Positions 1-11,700 of a stretch of 64,000 bases of DNA are shown one piece after another. Where the stretch lies: NCBI GenBank assembly GCA_033220425.1, contig CM065648.1:1736001-1800000 (forward strand), given 5' to 3'. The position numbers and the translations under genes were made by a program. The stretch is from Lepraria neglecta (taxonomy: Eukaryota; Ascomycota; Lecanoromycetes; Lecanorales; Stereocaulaceae). Position 1 is the stretch's first letter. Every line of letters starts with the position of its first letter. The notes under the pieces are model-generated. The model ran no database searches. It saw nothing but the letters and a program-made list of their open reading frames with translations, and was not told the DNA's origin.

Positions 1-540
1 GCTCGGGGTAAGTGGGTGTTGAGCAGTTGGTGTTGTAGATACCCTGGGGCGTGCAGGGTCAACGATATGATTATATAAGCTGGCCTATTCGTGGATAGGG
101 CTTTCGGGGTCGCTGAATCAACTGGTATAGTTGGTTTCTTCGTAGGAGTGGCGGTTGTAGAGTTCTGCTGGCGGGTAGCTTGCGAGCTTTCCGAAGGATA
201 GAGGATGCGGGGTTAACGAAGGATGTAGGATATAGGGGTCAATGAGAAGGTAGAAGAAGCTTTCGGGGTCGAGGAGTCGATTAGTACGCTTAGTCTAGGC
301 GTATAATTCGTAGAATTGCTGCTGGCGGGTAGCTTGCGAGCTTTCCGAAGGATAGAGGATACGGGGTTAACGAGAAGGGAGAAGAAGCTGGTTTATTCGT
401 AGGTAAGGCTTTCGGGGTCGAGGAATCGACTGGTACGCTTGTTTTTTGCGTATGAATTGCAGAGTTACTACTAGCGGAGGACGTGGTTCTTCTGAATGGT
501 TCTCGTGTTGAATGGTTTGGTAGCGCTGTAGCTTACCAGG
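1..540. repeat. Degenerate tandem repeat, unit about 150 bases
   Basis: Blocks such as GCTTGCGAGCTTTCCGAAGG (about 178 and 329) and TTTCGGGGTCGAGGA (about 261 and 411) recur with a period near 150 bases, so at least two to three imperfect units are present. No credible coding frame is seen. The block lies upstream of the first insertion end at 1104 and may occupy the same place in that element as the 33-base minisatellite does in its relative at 1408-3231; that is inference. Confidence 0.6.
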
Positions 541-1104
541 GGGTTGCTGGGCTTAAAGCAACTGGTTGAGCATGTATGGCGATATACTCTGGATCGTGTA
601 TCCGGCCGTTGCTACCATTATGATACGGGGTTTTCCTGTATGTTCATGATAGTAGTATTTGTGGTAAGATTGTTGATTGTTCTATGGAGTGGGAGCGTCT
701 ATATGAAAGCTTATAGGGCTGAATGCTGACTAAGCTGAAGTCTGCGGTGTAGACCAAATCCAGCCCTATATCAGGAACCAAGCATACGCTTTCCAACGCC
801 GTTCGAATTTTGAAATTCGGTAAATATTTGGCTAAGGAAAGCTCAAAAAACATGTTTTTGCCTGCGGAGTTCCCTGAAGCTACCACCGCAGTCACCCCCG
901 AAGTGCCTCCGGAGCACTCAAATATTTAACCCTTAATAACTTTCGATATATTAGGGTTAGGGCTTATCTTTATATACAAAAAATATACTATAAATAGAGG
1001 GCTTTCAAATTAGGCTTAAACTTTCTAAATCGAGTATAAAATAAGCGAGATATAGTAGTTTTTACGGTAATCTTCTGTGAAGATTACGGGCACTAACTTG
1101 TCCT
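1..1104 (+). mobile_element. Candidate Helitron-like insertion, copy 1 (5' end outside window)
   Basis: The right boundary is sharp: at 1105 the sequence becomes homologous to the body of retroelement A (compare 7970-8014 and 14605 onward). The last 70 or so bases hold a hairpin (GTAATCTT, loop CTGTG, AAGATTAC, about 1071-1091) about 14 bases before the end, and the element stops at ...CTTG followed by a host T. The same terminal sequence ends copy 2 at 3231. A hairpin shortly before a fixed 3' end, with no target duplication, is a Helitron trait, but the final bases are CTTG rather than the canonical CTRR and no Rep/helicase gene is seen. A non-autonomous element, or another TE class, remains possible. 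Confidence 0.35.
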
Positions 1105-1407
1105 ACTATAGATTCTATCTACTTTAGTAGTAGGAGTAGGAATCCTACTTCGGATTTTACTTATATATATTCCGTGCAGTTATTATATAAATAGGCGTAC
1201 TATTCTCTAAGATAGCATTTTTCTATATACGGGTAGTATATTATTTCTTTCTTAACACGTTCTAACTAACCTATATTATTCCCTAGAAAAAACTAGTAGA
1301 TTCTTTTCGTTGCAAGGTACTATAGATATTCGTTCCTTCTATAGTTATAGTAGAAGCTATACCTATAGTAAGGTACCCTTATTAGTCCCTTCTTAGTATT
1401 CCTTAGC
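1105..1407 (-). mobile_element. Fragment of old chromovirus copy A0 (part 1)
   Basis: This stretch aligns with 14605-14880, the internal gag-proximal part of element A, so it is a piece of another copy of that Ty3/gypsy family, here called A0. A0 is split by later insertions: it resumes at 3232-3527, again at 16717-17838, and ends in an LTR at 17839-18258. It is heavily decayed, AT-rich, and the older host into which A itself inserted. Its pol part is not seen in the window. Confidence 0.7.
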
Positions 1408-1546
1408 GTTCTATCTTTCTTCTAATAATAGATTATAAGGGAATTCGGAGTAATCCGGTACTTGTAGCCAATTAGTATAGACCTTTGGTTCTCTTCCCGA
1501 GATCCCTCTTTCGGTTAGCGCCCCTATCAAAAATTGAAAATTTATA

Positions 1547-2110
1547 TCGCAACTTCTACGCAGTACTTCCCCGCGCTATATACGTTATATGATATCGAGA
1601 TAATTTCATAAGTTTTGGAGTCAATCATAAGCTTGCTTGCGTATCAAGAATTTTTAGAATCGGCCTATTTACGTAATAGTTATAAGTAAAAGAAGCGTTT
1701 TCGCTATGTTTTGCTTGCGCACCGTAACTTCTTCGCAGGACTTCCCCGCGCCACATACATCATATAATATCGAGATGATTTCATAAGTTTTGGAACCAAG
1801 TATGCGCTTTCTAACACCGTCAAAATTTTCAAAATCGGTCTACTTACACAATAGTTATGAGCAAAAGAAGCGTTTTCACTATGTTTTGTAGGCAGTACGA
1901 GCTCAGTAGCAAATGCCAAGCATTGAGCTTGGCGCCTCCGGACCCTGGAACATTAAAAGTTGAATGCGCACCGCAACTTCTTCGCAGTAATGCCCCGCGC
2001 CACATATGTCATATGATATCGAGATAATCTTATCAGTTTTGGAACCAAGCATGCGCTTTCCAATACCGTCGAAATTTTCAAAATCGGTCTATTTGCGCAA
2101 AACTTATAAG
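1547..2110. repeat. Three imperfect repeats of a roughly 150-base unit
   Basis: Units beginning near 1547, 1720 and 1967 share CGCAACTTCT, CCCCGCGCCACATA, ATATCGAGAT, AGTTTTGGAACCAAG and TCAAAATCGGTCTA-like blocks. A fourth, more distant relative lies at about 773-935 in copy 1. Short minus-strand open frames across them share residues such as LESAxLVPK, but these follow from the DNA repeat and are not taken as genes. Confidence 0.65.
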
Positions 2111-2119
2111 CAATATTCG

Positions 2120-2965
2120 CACATGGCGATATGGCGATTATGGCACTAGATGGCTCATTCACATATGGCGATATGGCGACGGATTGCCTATTCGCACTGT
2201 TGGCTATATGGCACCGGATTGCCTATTCGATATGGCGGCAGGTTGCCTATTCGCACATGGCGATATGGCGATGTATTGCCTATTCGCACATGGCGATATG
2301 GCACCGGATGGCTCATTCGCACATGGCGATATGGCGACGGATTGCCTATTCGCACATGGCGATATGGCGCTGGATTACCTATTCTGCACATGGCGATATG
2401 GCGCTGGATTGCCTGTTCGCACATGGAGATATGGCACCGGATTGCCTATTCGCACATGGCGATATGGCGGTAGATTGCCTATTCGCACAGTTGGCGATAT
2501 GGTACCGGATTGCCTATTCGCACATGGCGATATGGCGGCAGGTTGGCTATTCGCACATGGAGATATGGTACCGGATTGCTCTATTCGCATATGGCGATAT
2601 GGCGGTAGATTGCCTATTCGCACATGGAGATATGGCATCGGATTGCCTATTCGCACTGTTGGCTATATGGCACCGGATTGCCTATTCGCATATGGCGATA
2701 TGGCGGTATGTTGCCTATTCGCACTGTTGGCGATATGGATATGGCGTCGGATAGCCTATTCGCACATGGCGATATAGCGGCGGATTGCCTGTTCGGCATA
2801 TGCCGATATGGCACCGGATGGCTCATTCGCACATGGCGATATGGCGACGGATTGCCTATTCGCACATGGCGATATGGCGGCAGGTTGGCTATTCGCACAT
2901 GGAGATATGGCACCGGATTGCTCATTCGCATATGGCGATATGGCGGTATGTTGCCTATTCGTTCC
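2120..2965 (+). repeat. 33-base minisatellite, about 25 copies
   Basis: A unit close to GATTGCCTATTCGCACATGG plus CGATATGGCACCG repeats head to tail about 25 times, with small variants (GGCGACGG, GGCACCGG, GGCGGCAGG, GGCGGTAGG) and a few units interrupted by CTGTTGGCTATATGG. Because 33 is a multiple of three and the unit has few stop codons, long frames are open on both strands (for example 2131-2754 plus, 2647-3033 minus). They are translations of the same repeat in different frames and are not called as genes. The array ends abruptly in TTCCGGGGGTATTCC near 2962. Confidence 0.9.
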
Positions 2966-3231
2966 GGGGGTATTCCAATGGCTTCCGGGGGCGAAAAGTG
3001 TCCTGGAACCATCCAAACCATGCAAAGCTTCAAAGATCATTTCTGCATCCTAGAGCTATCTAAATAGCCAGCTCTTATATATACTAAAACCGTTACTATT
3101 ATACAAGTTATAGATAAGCTTATAATTCAATACTATAGATAGATTACTTTCTAATTTCGCTTATAAAATAAGCGAGATATATCCGTTTTATGGTAATCTT
3201 CTATGAAGATTACGGGTACTCACTTGTACTA

Positions 3232-3527
3232 TATATAATAAAGTATAGCGTATTCTTTCTATAGTACCTCTTTATATCCTTAATAATTTTAATTAAGTTA
3301 GTAATCTAGTTCTTTATTATCCTATTATAATTCTTTAGAGTTTTCTTTCTTTTTAGATATAGTAGATCTAGGTATTAACTCTCTTAGTAGTTATATATCT
3401 TCCTACTTAGCTTCTAATATACTAAGGGCTTCTTTCTACTCTAGGTCTATCCTATTATCGTCCTAATCCTACTTAGACCTTTAAGTATTACTATTATCTC
3501 TAACACTTAGGTTTTCTTCTTGTTAGT
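3232..3527 (-). mobile_element. Fragment of old chromovirus copy A0 (part 2)
   Basis: This segment aligns with about 14885-15180 of element A and continues the A0 fragment at 1105-1407 after the insertion. It ends at the left target duplication of element A (TTAGT, 3523-3527); A0 then resumes at 16717. Confidence 0.7.
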
Positions 3528-3947
3528 TGTTACGAACCACGTTGCGTGCGGTGGTCGTAGTGTGGATTGATTCTCACTAGGATGGATGTGTAACAGAGCA
3601 AGAGTATGAAGCAGGCTTCAAGTGATACTAAGCGGGTCTAGTATATAATCAGATGATGTATATATTCAGTGCCTAGCCTAAGAGATCTATCGTATATAGT
3701 AGAGTACTAGATATAAATAGAAGTTGAGCACGGTGCTCCAAGTGGTGAGCAAGTGCTCGTATATATAGCAATAGGAAATCCATGCCAAGTATCCTATAAG
3801 CGCTGGATCGCTCAGCGCTCAAGGCGCTTATCATTCCTGATCACCTTGATCGCTTAGCGTCCCTGGCGCTCATCGCTTAAGTTGCCTGTCCTGTCCTTAG
3901 TCCTTTGGTCCTTCGTAACAGTCCTGTTAGAACTACTGGTTCTAATA
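3528..3947 (-). repeat. Element A 3' LTR
   Basis: Begins TGTTACGAACC and ends ...GTTCTAATA on the plus strand, matching 16297-16716 along its whole length. Contains repeated AGCGCT blocks. Confidence 0.85.
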
Positions 3948-4115
3948 CTAGCTCCCTCCTCCAGATTTCTCGTCCCGAGAAACCATCTATCCTTTATACC
4001 ACCCGTTCGTACTAAATGTTCTAAGGATCCAGTTATCCGTCGCAAAGAGCTCGCGAGCGATCTAGACGAAGTAGTTATACATCCCTGTTCCTTGTATATC
4101 AGGACTAACAAGTAG
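3882..4115 (+). other. Antisense open frame next to element A 3' LTR
   Basis: This plus-strand open frame begins in the LTR and runs against the direction of A's pol. It shares the block APSSRFLVPRNHLSF and a following charged stretch with frames at the same place in elements B (8409-8774) and C (24080-24451). Coding-like signal in this direction continues to roughly 4540, including a charged, probably coiled-coil part. As part of a decayed retroelement it is treated as a fossil. The function is unknown; the pattern in B and C resembles cysteine-spaced proteins often seen as hypothetical proteins in fungal genomes. Confidence 0.5.
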
Positions 4116-7100
4116 TGCCTCGTGGGTCCCGATTCTGATAGATATTCGAGTTATATTGGCAATAGAAAGAAATGCGACCTTATAGTGTCGCCCCTTGAGA
4201 TACATCGTATCGAAAGTGCGCGGAAGAAGGTCCGCGTCGAGATCCGTGAAATAGTTACTAAGCTTGCCCGATTATAAGCGGAAGAAGACTATATTAAGGA
4301 AGAGAAGAGGAGATTTATTAAACGCGAGCTTTTAAATATAGCGGAGTTAGAGGAGGAACAACGATTCCCTCCTGCTGCCTCTGGCGACTTAATATTCAAC
4401 GTTGGCTCCGAGCGTTTCGATCTCCCCGACAGCTTGGACGGCCCTGAGAGTTTCGACTGGTCCTCTCTCGTCTCTAATAGAACTCTTATAGACGTTCCTT
4501 ACAGTTCCCCGCAAGGTTCCTTAGAGGTTCCTAGGTATTTTCCGTCTTATTATACCCTTTCTATTTAACTAGATAGAACTAATTTCTTCTATCTAGGATC
4601 CTCTCGACCTTATACTCTATTTCTTCCTTAACGTTATAATAAAACGTTTCTTAGATAGGTATACTAGAGTCTACTAGCTCTAGAAGTAAGATATAGAATA
4701 CTAGATATACCTTTACGTCAGGTAGAAGTTAGAGTTTATAGTTAACCGGTCCTTTTACCCGTTTAATTAAGAATAGTCTAACCTTAACGTAATCTAGTTT
4801 CTTATTTAGTCTCGTTATTCTTATATTTTTTATTAGGAGGTATACTTTATCCCCCTCTTTTAGCTAAGGAATATTCTTTCTTTTCTTATTAATCTATTCC
4901 TTTAACTTTTTATTAGAGCCTTTAATTAATCTTTATATATCCTTATATAAATTTTTTAGCTCTTCTATCTTAATTAAGGCTTTTTCTATATTAGGTCCTT
5001 CTCTAGGTTATAGAAATATATTTATATTCTTTCCGTAGTTAGTAAAGAATAGTATCAGGCCTATTATATCTAACTTCTTATTATTATACGCTAGTTATAC
5101 TATTAGAAGTAGCGAAACCTAGTTATCTTATTTCTAGTTTATATAATATCTTAAGTATACTTCTATTATCTAGTTAGCACGTTCTATTTATCTATTAGTC
5201 TATAGGTAATATACTATTAATATCCGAAGTTTAGTTCTAATTACTACTATAAGCGTTTTCTAGTAGTTAGAAGTAAATAACTTATCCCTATTAGATATTA
5301 TTGACTTCGGTATACCGTAATCCCTTATTAGCTTATCGAGTAGTATAAAGGCTAACTAATCCGCCTTATATATTTCTTTGAAAGGTATTATAATTATATA
5401 CTTTATAAGTTTATCTATAATAACTATAATTAAGTTAAAGGTATCCTATATAGCTAGGTCCTTCAATAGTAGTAACTTAACTATAAAGTCTATTATAATA
5501 TTATCCTATAGTAACTCTAGTATAGGAGTAAACTATATTTATCTATACTTGGCGTATTATATAGCCTTATTCTGCTAGTACTCGATATATTCCTTAATAT
5601 ATTATTTAACGCGCGCTCGAAGCTTTAGCGCCGCGTATCCTCGTCCTAGGAGTTCTATCGTCTTAGATACCCCTAGGTAACCTTATAAAGGGTTATCGTA
5701 GTAATCCCTAATTACTTCCTTAACGTATATATTAGGCAAGTAGGTCTTATCCTAGTATTTAAGCAATACTAAATCCTACTAATTCTCTCGTAGTTTTATT
5801 ACGAATATATCGTTATTATAGGCCTTTATAATCCTATTAGTTATATTAGGTCCTAATATACGAAGGGTCGCTACTAATACCTAGTATAGTACTAGTAATC
5901 CGTCCGCTTCTTTCTTTAGGATTAGTTATTCTATAACGTTCTTTTCTTCTATATAGTCTAATCGTCTACTAAGGGTATCTACTTAACTATTATCTTTTCC
6001 TAGAGTATAGTTTATCTTGAACTTATATTAACCTAATAGTTCTAACTATCGAACTTATCTTCTATTTAACTCTTTCGTTATTATAAAATTAAGAAGGTTC
6101 TTATAATCTATAAAGATAGTTAGATCTAAGTAGCTCTCTACGTATACTCGCTAGTTCTATAATATATATACTATAGTAAGTAGTTCCTTATCGTATATAT
6201 TATAATTCTATTCTACTACTAATATCTTCCTTAAATAGTAGGTAACTAGATACTACTTTTAGTCTTTCATTTAATATAGATATACTCTAATTACAAGATC
6301 CGAGGTATCTATTTCGATACGGGCCGGTATATTAGCCTAAAAGGTATAGAGTACTAGTAGATCCGTATATACTTTCTTTAGTATATTAAATAATTTCTAT
6401 TAGTCTTCTCCCTATATAAATCCGATATCCTTCTTTATAATATCCGTTAGAGGTAGTACTTTCTTACAGTAGCCCTTAATAAACTTCCTATTAAAGTTAG
6501 CAAATCCTAAGAAGCTTTATACTACTTTAACGTCCTATAGTATAGGCTATTCAGCGATAGCCTTGATCTTTTCTAGGCTTATACTAATACCTTTCGTACT
6601 AACTATAAATCCTAGAAATTCTACCGCTTATCAATAAAATTCGTACTTTTCTAGTTTAAGGAGAAGTTTCGCTTATAATAGGCATTCGATAATATCCTAT
6701 ATATACTTAATATATTCTTCCTTATTCTTAGAATAAATTAGTATATTATTAAGGTACGCTATCGCTATTCGATCTAAATATACTCGTATAATATTATTAA
6801 TAAGTACTTAGCAGGTTACTAGTACGTTAGTAAGTCTAAACGGTATTACTAGATACTTATAGTAGCTATATCTCGTTTGGAAGGTAGTTTTCTATTCCTC
6901 GCCTTCTTTTATCCAAATTAGATTATATACGCCTCTAAGATCCAGTTTAGTAAATATCTTTGCTTTACCGAGCCGATTCTATAGCTCTCCTATATTTAGT
7001 AATAGATATCTATTTTTGATTATAATATTATTTAACTTTCAATAGTCGACGTATAGTCTTAAGCTTCTATCCTTCTTTAGTATAAAGAGGATCGGGTAAT

Positions 7101-8014
7101 CTACTAGTAATTTAGATTCTCGAATAAATCCCTTTTTAAGGTTCTCGTTAATATACCCGCGAAGTACTTTAAGTTCCTTTTCTAATAATACGTAAATAGG
7201 TCTAAATATCGGCTATTTACTAGGTTCGAGTTCAATCTTATAATCCTATAGCTAGTACCTAGGTAATACTTCTATATTCGTCTCTTCCTCGAATAAGTAT
7301 ACCTACTTACTATATTCCCGAGGGATAGAGGGTATATTAGTTCCTCCTCTAACTCTTACTTTATTATCCCGCTAACCTTTACTAGTAACTATAGAGTCGG
7401 ACTACCTTTTAGTACCGTCCTTATACGAAGCTAAGGTAATATATACCTCGACTAGTCTTCGGTTCGACTTCTTATCTACTATCAAACGCTACTAATATAT
7501 AGGTACAATCCTGGTAATATTGCCGGATTAATCCATCTTAAGTACTCCTCGAGCCTAATCGATTATTAGGTTATACTTCTTTAACCAAGGTATTCCTAAA
7601 ATTATATAATAGGTAGCTATCCTAACGATATTAAAGGTAATCTCCTTATAGTAGCGCTAAATAGTAATAGGTAACGAAAGTATCTCTTCGTCTACCTTTT
7701 CTATTGATAGTATTAACCTATTAGCCATCTAAAGGTTATACTAATATAACTTCTTTCGGGTTAGTATTCTAGTTATCCGTACTAGATCCTATAAGATAAA
7801 GTTTCTAGTAGCTCCAGAGTCTATTATCGTAACGGTCCGCTATCTATTAACAATTATCGGTATTTTCACATATATATTATATTGCGCGGAACACAGATAT
7901 TATTTAGGGGTTAATATATTAATCTCCTTATAGCTACCTCTGCTATAAGGGATTACTCTTTTCCCTATAGAAATCCTAATATAGATTCTATCTACTTATA
8001 TATTGGGAGTAGAA

Positions 8015-8450
8015 TGTTACGACCCACGTCCGATCGTTTACCTAACGGTGCGATAACCGGGTATGGGTATAGTCTGTATCTTATGCTTCTGTGGGAGAGG
8101 AGTCACTCAGGTAGAATGGCAGTCTTTGTGGTTGTAGGTAATCAATACGTTCTATATTAATAGCTAGTAAAGTATAGTGCAAGGAGTACCAGGAAGGTTA
8201 ACCAAGTAATGGTTCGCCAAGTTAAATCAAGTTGAATATACTATTCTAAACAACGGGCAAAGCCCCGTATATGTAGATATAAGAAATCCTGCCAAGCATC
8301 TTATGAGCGCTCGATCGCCTAGCGCTCCAGCGCTTATCATTCCTGATCGCTTGATCGCTTAGCGCTCCAGCGCTTATCGCTTCAGCTACTAGTCCTGTCT
8401 GTAGTACCTTGTCCTACAGGACAGTCCTGTTAGAACCTATGGTTCTAATA
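8015..8450 (-). repeat. Element B 3' LTR
   Basis: Starts TGTTACGACCCACGTCCGAT on the plus strand and ends GGTTCTAATA; matches 14169-14604 over its whole length. Confidence 0.88.
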
Positions 8451-8774
8451 CTAGCCCCCTCCTCCAGATTTTTCGTCCCGAGAAACCATCTATCCTTTAT
8501 ACTACCCCAACGTACCAAACGATCTAGGGACCCTATTATCCGCCGCACCGAACTTTCTAAGGAACTCCTAGAAACCGTTATACGCCCCTGTAATAACTAT
8601 ACCCGTCTGGGTAGACAGTGTTTAGTGGGATCTAACTCTGACCGTTGTTCCGCCTGCGTAGCTGGTGGTAAGAAGTACGACCTTGTGGTGTCGCCCCTTG
8701 AGATACGCCGTATCGAAAGTGCGCGAAAGAAAGTTCGCACCGAGATTCGTGAAATAGTTACTAAGCTCGTATAA
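8409..8774 (+). other. Antisense open frame next to element B 3' LTR
   Basis: A plus-strand frame of about 120 codons, opposite to B's pol, beginning in the LTR (its first codon is not ATG, so the start is uncertain). It keeps APSSRFFVPRNHLSF, then RPCNNYTRLGRQC, then RCSACVAGGKKYDLVVSPLE and a charged helix rich in R, K and E. The C-x(11)-C...C-x2-C spacing could bind metal. The element C counterpart is open over the same length. Being part of a fossil element, it is listed as such. Role unknown. Confidence 0.55.
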
Positions 8775-11700
8775 TTATAAGCGGAGGAAGATCATATTAA
8801 AGAGGAAAAGAGGAGGCTCGTTGAAAGGGAACTCTTAAATATCGCAGAGCTGGAGGAGGATTAAAGGGCCTCCTCAGCGGCTCCGGACAACCTTATATTC
8901 AACATTAGCTCCGAGCGGTTCGATTTCCCCGACAGTTTAGAAGTCCCTGAGGGTTTCGACTGGTCCTCTCTTGCCTCTGATAGAACTCTTGTAGATATTC
9001 CCCGCAATTCCCCGCAAGGTTCCTAAGAGGTTCCTAGGTACTTTCCGTTTCGTCGTACCCTTTCTATTTAACTAGATAGAACTAATTTCTTCTATCTAGG
9101 ATCCTCTTGACCTTATACTCTATTTCTTCCTTAACGTTATAATGAAATATTTCTTAGAGTAGTATGTTAGAGTCTACTAGCTCTAGAAGTAAGATATAGA
9201 ATACTGGATATACTTTGGCGTTAGGTGGAAGCTCGAGTTTATAGTTAACGGCCCCCTTTACCTTCTTGATTAAGAATAGTCCGACCTTAATATAATCTAG
9301 TTTCTTACTTGGTCTCGTTATCTTTATATTTTTTATTAGGAGGTATACTTTATCCCCCTCTTTAAGCTGAGGAATATTCTTTCGTTTACTATTAACTTGT
9401 CCCTTTAACTTATTATTTAACCTCTTAATCGTCCTTTATATATCCTTATATAAATTCTTTAGCTCTTCTACCTTGACTAAGGCTTTTTCTGCGTTGGGTC
9501 CGTCCCTAGCTTGTAGAAATATATTCGTATTCTTTCCGTGGTTGGTAAAGAATGGTATTAGACCTGTCGTATCTAACCTCTTATTATTATATACTAATTA
9601 TGCTATTAGAAGTAGTGAAACCTAGTTATCTTGTTTTAGGTTCATATAATATCTTAGGTATACTTCTATTATTTGATTTGCACGTTCCGTTTATCTATTA
9701 GTCTGTAGATAGTATACTATTAATATCCGAAGTTTAGTTCTAATCGCTCCTATCAGCGTTTTCTAGTAGTTAGAAGTAAATAACTTATCTCTATCGGATA
9801 TTATCGACTTGGGTATACTATAATCTCTTATTAGCTTGTCGAGTAGTATAAAGGCTAGTTGGTCTACTTTATATATCTCCTTGAATGGTATTATAATTGT
9901 ATATTTCGTGAGTTTATCTATAATGACTATAATTGAATTAAAGATATCCTGCGTAGCTGGATCCTTTGAAGGTAGTAGTTTAACTATAAAGTCTATTGTG
10001 ATATTATCCTATAGTGATTCTAGTACAGGCGCAAATTGGATTTGCCCGTACTTGGCATATCGTGTAGACTTGTTCTGCTGGCATTGAATATATTCCTTGA
10101 TATATTGTTTAACGCGTGTCCGAAGTTTCGGTACTACGTATCCTCGTCCTAGGAGTTCTATTATCTTAGATACTCTAGGGTGACCTTATAAAGGGTTATC
10201 GTGGTAATCCCTGATTACTTCTTCAACGTATATATCAGGTAGATAGGTCTTCTCCTGATATCTAAGCAATACTGAATCCGGTTGATCCTGTCGTAGCTTT
10301 GTTGCGAATGTATCGTTATTGTAGGCCTTTACGATCCTGTTAGTCGTATCGGGTCCTAATATACGAAGGGTTATTACTAATGCCTAATGTGGCACTAATA
10401 ATCTATCGGCTTCTCGTTTTAGGATTGGTCGTTCTGTGACGTTCTTTTCTTCTATATAATCTAATCGCCTACTAAGCGTATCTACTCGACTATTATCTTT
10501 TCCTGGGGTATAGGTTATCTTAAACTTATATTGTCTAAGTAGTTCTAACTATCTAACTTATCTTCTATTTAACTCTTTCGTTATTGTAAAATTAAGAAGA
10601 TTCTTGTGATCCGTGAAAATGGTTAGGTCTAAGCAGCTTTCGGCGTATACTCTCTAATTCTAAAGTATATATACTACGGCAAGTAGTTCTTTGTCGTATA
10701 TATTATAGTTTTGTTCTACTGCTAATATTTTTCGTGAAAAGTAGGCAACTGGATGCCACTTTTAGTCCTTTATTTGATAAAGATATGCTCCTATTACAAG
10801 ATCCGAGGTATCTATTTTAATACGAGCCGGTTCGTTGGCTTGAAAGGTATAGAGTACTGGTAGGTCTATATATGCTTTTTTTAACGTGTTAAATAACTTT
10901 TATTATTCTTATCCCTATGTGAATCCGATATCCTTCTTGGTGATATCTGTAAGTAGAAGTACTTTCTTTAAGTAGCCTTCGATAAACTTCCTATTAAAGT
11001 TAGTAAATCCTAAGAAACTTTGCACTACTTTGACGTCCTGTGGTATAGGCTATTCCGCTATAGCTTTGATCTTTTCTGGGCTTATACTAATACCTTTTAT
11101 ACTGACTACAAATCCTAGGAACTCAATAGAGTCCCTGTGAAATTCACACTTTTCTGGTTTAAGGAGAAGTCCTGCTTACGATAGGTATTCGATGACGTCC
11201 TGTATATACTTAATATATTCTTCCTTTTTCTTAGAGTAGATTAAGATATCGTCGAGGTACGCTATCGCTATTCGATCTAAGTGTGCTCGTATAACGTTGT
11301 TGACAAGTGCTTAGCAGGTTGCTAGTGCGTTGGTGAGTCTAAACGGTATTACTAGATATTCATAGTGGCCATATCTAGTCCGGAAGGCAGTTTTCCATTC
11401 TTCGCCTTCTTTTATCCAGATTAGATTATATACGCCTCTAAGATCTAGTTTCGTAAATATCTTTGCCTTGCTGAGCCGATCCTATAGCTCGCTGATATTT
11501 AGTAAAGGGTAACGATTCTTGATTATAATGTCGTTCAACTTTCGATAGTCGACGTATAGCCGTAAGCTTCTGTCCTTCTTCAGCGCGAAGAGGATTAGAT
11601 AACCTGCTAGTAATTTGGATTCCCGAATAAATCCTTTCTTAAGGTTCTCATCAATATACCCGCGAAGTATAGTAAGTTCCTTTTCCGATAATATATAGAT

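Larger units (their letters stand above)
1408..3231 (+). mobile_element. Candidate Helitron-like insertion, copy 2, carrying a minisatellite
   Basis: About 1.8 kb separates two segments that are contiguous in element A (around 14880), so it is an insertion into A0. Its last 70-90 bases resemble the end of copy 1 at 1104: a shared core around AAAATAAGCGAGATAT, the hairpin GTAATCTT...AAGATTAC (about 3199-3219), then CTCACTTG and a host T. It starts TCTATC or TTCTATC; the exact 5' edge is uncertain by a base or two and no target duplication is visible. Inside are three related roughly 150-base units (1547-2110) and a 33-base minisatellite (2120-2965). No transposition protein is recognisable, so it would be non-autonomous. 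Confidence 0.4.

Noticed and set aside
2120-2965. CRISPR array
   Set aside because: Units are contiguous without unique spacers, and the window is eukaryotic.
2131-3067. Long open frames across the minisatellite as genes
   Set aside because: They are translations of one 33-base unit in different frames and on both strands, with no start context, domain or signal; a repeat artefact.
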